A stretch of DNA of 64,000 nucleotides from Candidatus Schekmanbacteria bacterium (GTDB taxonomy: Bacteria; CSSED10-310; JACPHN01): assembly GCA_016188575.1 (NCBI GenBank), contig JACPHN010000094.1, positions 43,630 to 107,629 on the forward strand. Direction: 5' to 3'. The position numbers and the translations under genes were made by a program. Below the pieces are notes generated by a model. The model was not told the origin of the DNA. It did not search any database and saw nothing but the letters and a program-made list of their open reading frames with translations. Of the stretch, positions 9,035-18,700 are shown piece after piece (position 1 is the stretch's first letter; every line of letters begins with the position of its first letter).

Positions 9035-10171
9035 ATGGCGCATCGACAATGGGCCCCCTGGGGCGCGGTGGCCTGGGTAGCGCTGCTGCTGGTTGGAGTC
9101 GCATTCCGCTGGCCTGAGCCGATGACCGATGCCTTGGCGGCGGAGGAAACCGGGGGACCAGCCACCCCGACCGCACTGGCGACGTTTGCGGGCGGCTGTT
9201 TTTGGTGCATGGAAAAACCGTTCGAGGAAGTTCCCGGTGTGCTGTCGGTGATCTCCGGCTACAGCGGTGGGACAGCCGATCGGCCGACCTACGAGCAGGT
9301 CAGCTCGGGGACGACGGGACACGCCGAGGCCGCGCAGGTTGCCTTCGACCCGACGAAAGTTTCGTATCGGGAGCTCCTGGACGTCTTTTGGCGGCAGATC
9401 GACCCAACTGACGACGGCGGACAGTTCGCGGATCGCGGGTCACAATATCGCACCGAAATCTTCTGTCACGATGAAGAGCAACTCTTGCTTGCGCAACGTT
9501 CCAAGCAGGACTTGCAACAATCGGCACGCTTCTCAACGCCGATCGTGACACGCATCAGCAGATTTGAGAGCTTCTTTCCTGCGGAAGAGCACCACCAGGA
9601 CTATTACAAGAAGAACAAGGCGCAGTACGAGCGCTATCGTGTTGGCTCCGGTAGGGAAGGCTTTCTCCGTCGCGTATGGGGTGAAAGCGCTGCACATGCG
9701 GCGGCTGCTGGGAAGCAGCCATCGTGGCGCGCCTTTGCGAAGCCCTCGCCCGAGGCGCTAAAAAAGGCGCTGTCACCGCTCGCGTATGACGTGACGCAGG
9801 AGGAAGGAACCGAGCCTCCGTTTCGGAACGACCTCTGGAACCACAAGGCCAAGGGCATCTATGTCGACGTGGTATCGGGGGAACCGCTGTTCAGCTCGCG
9901 AGACAAGTTCGACTCCGGGACCGGTTGGCCGAGCTTCACGCGGCCGCTGGATCCGGCCAACGTCGTGGAGCGGCGTGACGCGAGCCTCTTCACGGTGAGG
10001 ACGGAAGTGCGCAGCAAGCATGGGGACTCGCACCTTGGTCACGTCTTTTCGGACGGGCCGGAGCCGACGGGGCTCCGGTATTGCATCAATTCTGCTGCTC
10101 TTCGCTTCGTGCCGCTGGAGGAGCTGTCATCCCAAGGCTATGGGGAGTACGCGAGCGCATTCGCGGAATAG
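9035..10171 (+). CDS. msrAB: Membrane-anchored methionine sulfoxide reductase MsrA-MsrB fusion
   Basis: Repairs both S- and R-methionine sulfoxide in proteins. I place the start at the ATG at 9035, eight bases after GAGGAG, not at an upstream in-frame ATG. The 378-residue product begins with an uncleaved-looking signal anchor ([16 protein letters not shown]), so the enzyme should face the periplasm. The MsrA domain has catalytic [16 protein letters not shown]; the MsrB domain ends [20 protein letters not shown] with the catalytic cysteine. MsrB lacks the CxxC zinc pairs and has SGTGWPSF, i.e. Thr where some homologues carry a resolving Cys. An electron donor domain (as in PilB) is missing, so a partner thioredoxin-like protein is needed. 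Confidence 0.92.
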   Translation: MAHRQWAPWGAVAWVALLLVGVAFRWPEPMTDALAAEETGGPATPTALATFAGGCFWCMEKPFEEVPGVLSVISGYSGGTADRPTYEQVSSGTTGHAEAAQVAFDPTKVSYRELLDVFWRQIDPTDDGGQFADRGSQYRTEIFCHDEEQLLLAQRSKQDLQQSARFSTPIVTRISRFESFFPAEEHHQDYYKKNKAQYERYRVGSGREGFLRRVWGESAAHAAAAGKQPSWRAFAKPSPEALKKALSPLAYDVTQEEGTEPPFRNDLWNHKAKGIYVDVVSGEPLFSSRDKFDSGTGWPSFTRPLDPANVVERRDASLFTVRTEVRSKHGDSHLGHVFSDGPEPTGLRYCINSAALRFVPLEELSSQGYGEYASAFAE

Positions 10172-10260
10172 TGTCGGTCGCGGCGTCCCGGGGAACTTTG
10201 CGCGCGCCTGCAAATGCTGATAGGGTTGCCGCGAAACAGCGCGAACCCCAGGAGACCACA

Positions 10261-10710
10261 ATGCGAGAACGGATCCGACACTGGCAACGACAGTCTGTGC
10301 GTTGGGGTGACATGGACGCCCTGGGCCACGTCAACAACGCTGCCTTCTTCACGTATTGCGAGTCCGCTCGCATCACGTTCTTCCAGCGGACCGCGGTTGG
10401 CGAGGTCGGTCCGGATTCGGCGCAGGGACCCGTCCTCGCCAGCGCGCAACTGGATTTCAAGCGGCAGGTGCGTTTCCCGACAGAGCTCGATGTAGGAGTG
10501 TATGTGAGTCGCATAGGCACGAAGAGCTACGTGCTGGGTTACCTGGTTCTGGACGCGCAGAGCGGTGCGGAGGTGGCGAGCGGTTCATCCGCGGTGGTCT
10601 GGTTCAGTTACCGCGACGGCAAGACCTTGCCGCTCTCGCCGGAGCACCGAGAGGCATTGCTCGAGCATCTCGTCGAGAGGCCGGGCGACGAGCCGCCCGC
10701 GCAGCGGTAG
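10261..10710 (+). CDS. Acyl-CoA thioesterase, 4HBT hotdog fold (YbgC/FadM-like)
   Basis: 149 residues. The N-terminal signature VRWGDMDALGHVNNAAFF holds the catalytic aspartate of the 4-hydroxybenzoyl-CoA thioesterase family; the later beta strands (QLDFKRQVRFPTELDVGVYV) complete a single hotdog domain. AGGAG precedes the ATG at 10261. It should hydrolyse acyl-CoA esters in the cytoplasm; chain length is not predictable. It lies between msrAB and the sulfatase homologue on the same strand, but nothing links their functions. Confidence 0.88.
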   Translation: MRERIRHWQRQSVRWGDMDALGHVNNAAFFTYCESARITFFQRTAVGEVGPDSAQGPVLASAQLDFKRQVRFPTELDVGVYVSRIGTKSYVLGYLVLDAQSGAEVASGSSAVVWFSYRDGKTLPLSPEHREALLEHLVERPGDEPPAQR

Positions 10711-10762
10711 CACCATCAGGTCGGGGGCGGGGCGGTTGGGCAAGAGGAAGTCGCGGGCGCGG

Positions 10763-12655
10763 GTGACGGCTGCAGGGCAGGTGGGTAGCGCTGCGCTCGC
10801 CGCCCCGGGGCGTCGGCGCACGCTAACGCGCGCCGCATCTGTTGCGTTGCCGCTAGCAGTGGCAATCGCAATCGCAGCGGTTGGGCTGGGACCGCGGGCG
10901 AGATGGCTGCGCTGGCAGCTTACTCGCAGCCCGGCCGCCGAGTCGATCGTGCTGATCACGATCGACACTCTCCGTATGGATCACCTCGGCGCGTATGGGA
11001 GTCGGAGCGTGCCGACGCCGAACCTCGACCGCCTCGCCGCCGAGGGGACGCTCTTCGCGCAGGCGATCTCCCCGGTGCCGCTGACGCTACCCTCGCATAC
11101 CTCGATGATGACGGGGCTGTATCCCTTCGAGCATGGTGTGCTGCAGAATGGCGTCTATCGCCTGCCCGAGAGGGCGGAGCCGCTCGCGGAGAGGCTCGCC
11201 TCGGCCGGCTACCAAACCGGGGCGTTTGTGGGCTCGTTCATCCTCTCGGCGCGCTTCGGCCTGAAGCAGGGATTCGCGACCTACGACGCGCCGTTCGATC
11301 ACCGGCCTGGCAGCCTCAAGGTCGCGGAGCGGACGGCCGAGGCGGTGATCACGGCCGCGCGCCGCTGGCTCGCCGGAGTGGGAGCGGCGCCGTTCTTCCT
11401 GTGGGTCCACGTCTACGATCCTCACGCGCCGTTTCGCCCGCCGGGCGCGTTCGCGGCGCGTTTCGCGGCCAACCCGTACGGCGGGGAGATCGCCTACGTG
11501 GACGCTGCCCTCGGGCCGCTCCTGGAAGAGCTCCGCGGGCGCCCGCGGCCGCCCGTCATCGTCGTTGCCGGCGATCACGGCGAATCGCTCGGGGAGCATG
11601 GTGAGGACCACCACGGCTTTTTCATCTACGATAGCGTGATGCGTGTGCCGTTGATCGTCTGGGGGCCGCACGTGTTCCCCGGCGGCGGCCGCCATGAGGG
11701 GCAGGTGGGTCTCATCGACCTGTTTCCGACCATTCTGGAGGTGGCGGCAGTGCCCGTGCCCGCCGCCCAGCACGCCGTGAGCCTCGTGCCGGCGTTGTTT
11801 GGCCGTTCCCTCGCGGCGCGCCCGCAGTTGCTGGAAACGCCCATGCCGACCGCCCAGTTTGATGCCGCCGCGCTTTCCGCAATGAGAACCGAGGATTGGA
11901 AGCTGATCGAGTCACCCGAGCGCGAGCTCTATCAGCTCGCAGGAGACCGGGGCGAGGAGCGAAACGTCGCCGCGCTGCAGCGGGAGATCGCCACTGTGAT
12001 GGCGGCGCGGCTGCAGTCCGCGCGCGCGGCGGCAACGGGGCCGGAACCTCGGGAGCTGCAAGTCCAGGTCGACCCTGAGCTGCAGCAGGCGCTCGAAAGC
12101 CTGGGCTATGTCGGCACGCGGCCCTCCGAGCGCCGCGACGAGACGGTGCGCAAGGACGCCAAGGAAGTGGTGCATCTGCTGCATGAGACGAAAGAAGGTA
12201 AGCAGGCCTATGCAGCCCGCGACTACGCGAAGGCGATCGGGCACTTCGACAGGGTCATTCAGGAATGTCCGACAGCGCGCTCGGCGCTGATGCTCAAGGG
12301 GCGCGCCGCGGTGGCGATGAAGCAGTACGAGGTCGCCCTTTCGGCCTTCGAAGGACTGGTGAAGGCGTTTCCGGACGAGGCACCGGGGCACTATAACGCC
12401 GGCGTTGCCTTGCTGGTCTTGCAGCGGTCGGCGGCAGCGGTGCGCGCCCTGGAGCGCTCTCTGGAGCTCGACGCGACGGCCGTGCAGACAGTCTACACGC
12501 TCGGCGTGGCTCATCTGGCCGCCGGAGACGCGGCGTCCGCCAAGCGCTTTCTGGGGGACTATTTGCGCCTGGCTCCGCAGGGTGAAGATGCTGCCGCCGC
12601 GCGTCGCGTCCTCGGAGAGCTGGCGGCGGCCCATGTCGGCGCCCCTGGCTCTTGA
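10763..12655 (+). CDS. Membrane-anchored sulfatase-like hydrolase with C-terminal TPR domain
   Basis: Alkaline phosphatase superfamily hydrolase. No ATG is available near the domain start; the GTG at 10763 (or at 10781) is preferred over an ATG that would lie inside the thioesterase gene. Numbering from 10763, residues ~25-44 form a membrane anchor, the metal-site motif is VLITIDTLRMDHLGAYG (~64-80), the nucleophile motif is PLTLPSHTSMMTGLYP (~106-121), and the second metal site is AGDHGESLGEH. From about residue 480 three TPR-like repeats follow. The formylglycine-generating Cys/Ser of true sulfatases is replaced by Thr (T108), so it may be a phosphoesterase or phosphotransferase rather than a sulfatase. 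The catalytic part should face the periplasm. Confidence 0.8.
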   Translation: MTAAGQVGSAALAAPGRRRTLTRAASVALPLAVAIAIAAVGLGPRARWLRWQLTRSPAAESIVLITIDTLRMDHLGAYGSRSVPTPNLDRLAAEGTLFAQAISPVPLTLPSHTSMMTGLYPFEHGVLQNGVYRLPERAEPLAERLASAGYQTGAFVGSFILSARFGLKQGFATYDAPFDHRPGSLKVAERTAEAVITAARRWLAGVGAAPFFLWVHVYDPHAPFRPPGAFAARFAANPYGGEIAYVDAALGPLLEELRGRPRPPVIVVAGDHGESLGEHGEDHHGFFIYDSVMRVPLIVWGPHVFPGGGRHEGQVGLIDLFPTILEVAAVPVPAAQHAVSLVPALFGRSLAARPQLLETPMPTAQFDAAALSAMRTEDWKLIESPERELYQLAGDRGEERNVAALQREIATVMAARLQSARAAATGPEPRELQVQVDPELQQALESLGYVGTRPSERRDETVRKDAKEVVHLLHETKEGKQAYAARDYAKAIGHFDRVIQECPTARSALMLKGRAAVAMKQYEVALSAFEGLVKAFPDEAPGHYNAGVALLVLQRSAAAVRALERSLELDATAVQTVYTLGVAHLAAGDAASAKRFLGDYLRLAPQGEDAAAARRVLGELAAAHVGAPGS

Positions 12656-12677
12656 TTATCTTGGCGTTATCTGCTAG

Positions 12678-12725
12678 AGGGGCCGAGCAAGCGAGCTGAG
12701 CCCCTGCCGGGCTCCGATGCCGGCA
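12678..12725 (+). other. Two consecutive hairpins in the leader of the subtilase gene
   Basis: AGGGGC (12678-12683) pairs with GCCCCT (12700-12705), and TGCCGG (12705-12710) pairs with CCGGCA (12720-12725). They lie between the sulfatase stop and the subtilase start. There is no T-run. They could be a weak terminator or an mRNA leader structure; no known riboswitch consensus is recognised. Confidence 0.35.
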
Positions 12726-12771
12726 GCTTCAGCGCAACCAGGACAGCAGGGCAGATGGGAGGATCTCGCAG

Positions 12772-15700
12772 ATGAGTCGAAAAGGCAACAGTCCGCGGAC
12801 GTGGCAACGGATGCTCGCGCCCGTTTTTTGGGGAGCGCTCGTGCTCGGAATCTCCGCATTCGGAATCGCGCTGGCCGCGACTGCCGATCGGCCGGGACCA
12901 CAGGGCGGCAGCGAAGCCGCTGCAGTGACCGCCGCGCCGCCCACGGGTCGCGCAATCGCACTTGAGGACAGGCGGCCCCAGGGTCGGGCCGGAAAAGTCG
13001 ACGCTAGCAAGCGACAGGCCAAGGACGCGGCGGGGACCGTCGCCTCACCCCTGGCGGGCAAGATCCGGCTGCTGTCGGCGAGCAATGTCGCTGACCCCCG
13101 CGTCCTTCAGGTGCGTGGCCACTCTTTCGTCGCCGGGACTGCCGAAAAGAGCCTTCCGAGCGAACTCCTCGGCAAGGCGGCGAAGTGGAGCGGAGCCCAT
13201 ATCGTGCAATTCGCCGGGCCGGTCACGCCCGGGCACCGCAAGGCGCTCAAGGACCTTGGGGCAACGATTCACGAGTACTACCCCAACAACGCGTTTCTGG
13301 TGACGATTCCCGCGAAAAATGCGGCAGCGCTGAAAGCCATCGACGGGCTGGCCTGGACGGGCCTGTATCATCCCGCGTACAAGATCTACCCGACGCTGCT
13401 CGGCGACAAGATCGACTTCCGCATGGAGAAGAACCTCCCCGTGCTGCTCGTGCGCACGTTCTCCACGGACGCCGTCGACGCCCTGCGGCTTCGCCTCATG
13501 GAGCTCGGCGGCGCCATCCTGGCGACCAGCGCCCGGCCGGCTGCTGCTGGCGTTGCGGTCGCGATCGACCTCGCGCGCATTGCGGACATTGCCAGGATGG
13601 ACGAAGTCTGGACGATCGACGCGGTCGAAAAAGCTTTTGAAATGAATGTCGAGTTGGTTCCGACTACAACGGTTGGAGCGTTCACGTGGGACCGCAAATT
13701 GTGGGACCGCGGCGTCGACGGCACGGGCCAGGCCGTCGGCATTCTGGACGCCGGGCTCGACATGGATAACTTCTTGTTCCGCGAGACCGCGACCGGCTCC
13801 GCGCCGGCTGGACCGGACGCCCGAAAAGTGAAGGAGAATGGCGGCTGGGGCGCAGGTTACGTGCACGAATGCGAGTTTGCACACGGCACGCACGTAGCCG
13901 GCACGGTGGCCGGCAATGCCTCCGGCATCGGCTACTTCCCGACTTGGGACGGCGTCGCCAGGGGCGCCGACATCATCTTCCAGGACCATGACGTCAGTTG
14001 CGAAACGACCAGCGTGGCGCCTCCGGCCTTCTACGCCTTGCCATTCGAGGCGGCGTACGCGCTCGGAGCGCGCGTCCACACGAATAGCTGGGGCGGCGGC
14101 AATGGCAGCTACGGTGCCGCCCAGAGCGATGTCGACCAGTTCTTGTGGGATAACAAGGACTTTCTCGTCTTCTACGCGATGGGTAACGCGGGGCCGGGTA
14201 TCACCACCGTGAGCAATCAGGCGACGGCCAAGAACATCGTCGCCGTCGGCGCCCACGAGCAGGACCCCATGCAGGACGAGGTGGCTTCGTTCAGCTCCCG
14301 CGGCCCGGTGGCGACCGCGTCCGGACGTATGGCCCCGACGATCACCACGCCCGGCAACGACTTCGTCGGAAGCTCGCCCGAGGGCAATGCCGCGAACAAC
14401 ACCGGAATCACCTCCGCCTACGCGGATGGGGTGGAAGGTGTGATCAACAACTTCGTGACCGGCGGCTGGGGGGGAACCTCGATGGCAACGCCGGCGGCGG
14501 CAGGAGCAGCGCTGCTCGTGCGCCAGTACTTCGAGGACGGCTACTACCCGGAAGGGGTGGCGAGCACCACGGGACGCGCGGCCATGAACCCCTCCGGAGC
14601 TCTGGTCAAGGCGGTCCTGGTCAATGCTACGCGCAACATGGACGGCGACTCCGCCAAGCAAAACCTCACCGGAACCGAGGCCGGCGGCCGCCCGAACAAC
14701 GACCAGGGCTGGGGACGCCTGGCGCTCGACGACGCGCTTTACTTCTGCGGTGACGACCACCATCTGTTCATCGACGACAACGCCGAGGGCGTGGCGACGG
14801 CCGGAACGGTGAGCTACACCGTCCAGGTGAATGACCCCGGCAAGCCGCTGAAGGTCACCCTGGTGTGGACCGACCGACCGGGCGATTTGCTCGTAAACAA
14901 TCTCGACCTGACCATGGCTGCCCCTGGCTCGGTTGGATATACCGGGAACTTCTTCCGCAGCGCTACGGTGCCGACGAGCACGGGGTGGTCGCTGCCGGAC
15001 GAGGGCACACCGGTGACCGACACCAAGCACAACATCGAGAACATCTTTATCGAGGCTCCCGCGGCGGGAACGTACACGGTGACCGTGACCGGCCAGAACG
15101 TGCCCCAGGGCGAGGACGACTCGGATGCGCAGCCGTTTGCGCTGGTCATCACCGGTCTGCTGGATTCCGTCGGGGCAACGACCTTCGGTGAGGTCGGGCC
15201 GGATGCCCCCGAGCTGTCTGCTCCGTTTGCCGGCTATTCGTCCGACGACACCACGCCGACTCTGGTCTTTTCGACCCCGAGTGCTCCAGCCGGGGAGCTG
15301 TTGACCTACCAGGTTCAAGTCGATTCGGACTACCGCTTCTTCTCCCCGGTGGTCTTCGACGCCGGCCTGTACGCTGCGGGCGCCGACAAGAGCTTCACGA
15401 TCCCGGCGGGAACGATTACGGGCGATGGGATCCAGTACTGGCGTGTCCGGGCCGCCGCGGAGGGTGGCTGCTGGGGACCGTGGAGCGACGTCTGGTCATT
15501 CACAGTCGACTCGGAGCTTTCCAGCGTCGAGTTCAAGCAGTCGCTGCGACCGGAGTGGGAGCAGGATGAGCGTGATGCGGTCATCCTCGGCTTCGACGGC
15601 GTCGTCACCTGGAAGGCCGCGCAGGAAACCAACGTCTCCGTGGAGAGCTCCGCGGTGACCGAAAGCTCCTTCCGAACAAGCGCCACGTACTGCGGCCCGA

Positions 15701-18700
15701 GTCCTAGCGAGTGCCGCGGCGCGTTGGCCGCTGACGGAAGCTCGGACTCGCCCTGGATCAGCTTCGGCGATCCGCAGTCGTCCCCCGAGTGGGTGGAAAT
15801 CGACTTCGCTGCGGCCCGGACCATTCGCCAAGTCATCGTGGATTCGGCGGGCTGGATCGCTGGCAACCGCCCCGGCAGCTTCGAGCTGCAGTCCTGGGAC
15901 GGCGACGAGTGGATAACGGGCGGGACGGTGACCGCCGGAACCGGCGGCGTCAAGACACTCGTGCTGGGGACTGCCGCTACCTCCGACAAGTTCCGACTCT
16001 ACGTGACCGCGCGTGAGGACACGGCGGGTGCGAGGCCCGTGGTGATAAACGAAATCGAGCTGTATGAGAACAGCGAGGTTCCGGGCGCGATCGACGGGCC
16101 GGCGATCCCGATCAGTGCGTATGATCCATCGTCCGGCCTCAGGGCCAGCCTGCTGAGCCTGCTGCGGGCCAACGACTGGGACTGGTTGTCGTGGGCCGGA
16201 TCCGGTACTGTGTCGGTTCAAGTGCAGTACTTGACGGGCACGACGTGGGCGCCGATTCCTGACGCCGACCTGCCAGGGAACTCGACAGGACTTGCGACAT
16301 CACCGGTCGATCTGTCCGACCTCGACGCGGATACCTACTCGACGATTCGGGTCGTGGGGATGTTCGCCGCGACCACGGGTGAGCCCGGTGCACTCGATTG
16401 GTGGACGATCGGTGAGGCCGTGTTCCCGCCAACGGTCACGTCACCGTCGCCGGAGGATGGCGACACGGGCGTGTATCGTTTCGCCTCGATCAGCTTTACC
16501 GTGGCTCCCGGCAGCTACGATCTCGACTACACGGCGGGCACGCTTGCGGATCTCGTCGCCACGATCAGTGAGGACGAAGGCACTGCCGTGACCATGTACG
16601 ACGGCGCGAACGGCGGATTCCAGACCGGGTATACCGGGTCGGTTACTGCCTACCCCGGTGGCACGTACGCGGTATTCATCAACCCGGACGCGGACTTCGG
16701 TGCCGGTGTCGATGAAACGGTGAGCATCACAATCGGCGACACGGCGCCCGACAGGGCGACCGGCGCGCTGACCTTCACTTTCACGACCTCCGGCGACATC
16801 GCGGGACCGGTCATCTCCAACGTCCGGGTCACTGATATCGTCAAGAATACCGCAATCGTGCGCTGGTGGACCAACGAGCCCGCAAGCTCGGTCGTGACCT
16901 ACGGCGAGGCGACGCCTCCGGGAGAGACCGTCGGGTCGGCAACCCTGGTGCAGGATCACGCCGTGACGCTGAGCAGTCTCGGCCAGGATACCGTCCACTA
17001 CTTCTCCGTCAGCTCGGCGGACATTCACGGCAACGCCACGACGGATGACAACTCGTCCAACTACTACTGGTTCCAGACCGGCACCACGCAGTGGAGCGGG
17101 ACGACATTCAACTTCGACAGCGGCGTGCCTCCCGAGTTCTCCGTCGATACTGCGGTCAGCGGCGGCGGCGTCGACTGGACCCTGGAAGACCCCGCGAGCC
17201 ACTACAGCTCCGCGGATGGAGCCTACCACAGCGACGATCCCAACGCCAACAAGGACGATCGCCTTGTAGCTGCCATCGCCGTTCCGGACGTGTCGCCCGT
17301 CGAGCTGCGGTTCTCGCACGCGCACGAGTTCGAGTACTTTTTCAACTACTACGACGGCGGCGTGCTCGAGTACAGCACGAATGCCGGCGCGAGCTGGGAC
17401 GACATGGGTTCCATGATGACCCAGAACGGGTACAACGGCCCCATTGACGATTGCTGCAACAACCCGCTCGCCGGCCGTGACGCGTGGGTTGGAGCCACGG
17501 CAGGCTTCGGGGGCTCGAGTGCTCTTCCCTCTGACGTCGTTGTCGATTTGAGCACTTTCGCCGGCGATACGATTCAGGTCCGCTGGAGACTCGGCGCGGA
17601 CGATCCGTATTACTATTCCTATGACGGGTGGTATGTTGACGACGTGCGCGTGGGGCGCGGCGGTGAGGTCATGCCGACCTCGACGGCGCAGCTCGAGCTG
17701 GGCGCGGCCGAGTACGGGTGCGGCGACGAGGTCGCCATCCGGCTCGGTGACACCGATCTCAACACCAGCCCCGACGTGGCTGAGCAAGCAACTGTCCTGG
17801 TGACCTCGACATCTCAATCCAATCCGGCCGATGCGGTCGTGGTCACGCTTACCGAGACGGCGACCTATACAGGCCGTTACGCAGGCACGGTACCACTGTC
17901 CACGGAGGCAGGCCCCGGTCGCGTAATGGTCGCGGACGGCGACACCGTCTACGTCACGTACACAGATGAAGTTACCGGTGGACCGGCGCAGGATGTGGAC
18001 TGGACACAAACCGCGACGGTGAATTGCGCGGCGGGTGCGCCGGTCATCAATGCGGTAAAGGTCGAATTCACGGACGATGCGACGGCGCTGGTGAGCTGGA
18101 ATACCGACATCCTCGCGTCCTCGATCGTCTGGTATGGGGTCGAGAATGACGAGCTGACGCAAACCGTGAGCTCGGGCTTCCTCGTGGCCAGCCACGTCGT
18201 GACGATTTCCAACCTGCAAGACGCTACCCGCTACTACTTCTCGGTGGGATCGCGGGCGGCCAACGGCACGCTGACGACCTATGGGACCACCGACTCGGCA
18301 AGAGCTCAAGGCCGCGTCAGTGAAAGCTCCCTCTCGTTCACGACGAAGCTCGAGGTCGCCTCTCTGTTCGCCGACAACTTCGACGATGGGGGCATCGCGG
18401 ACTGGACGCCGAGCACGGCCCCGAATACTTGGGGACTGGACAATGGCGACTCCTACAGCGGCACGTTCTCGATCGGCGATAGCCCAGGTACGGGGTACGA
18501 CACCGACGTGGTGGGCTCGTACTTGAGCTCTCCTGTCGTGGCGGGACCGGTCACGCTGGGTGTGGATGACGAAATTGTCGCCAAGTGGTGGCAATCCGTC
18601 GACACCGAGACCGGGTGGGATTTCGGCATTCTGCAGGCCTCCGAAGACGGCGGAACGACCTGGAATGCGGGTGACTACTTCGCCACGGGCCACCGAGCTC

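Noticed and set aside
10565-10762. Start of the sulfatase homologue at an ATG inside the thioesterase gene
   Set aside because: It would overlap the thioesterase by about 145 bp, and the extra residues are Arg/Ser-rich out-of-frame translation.
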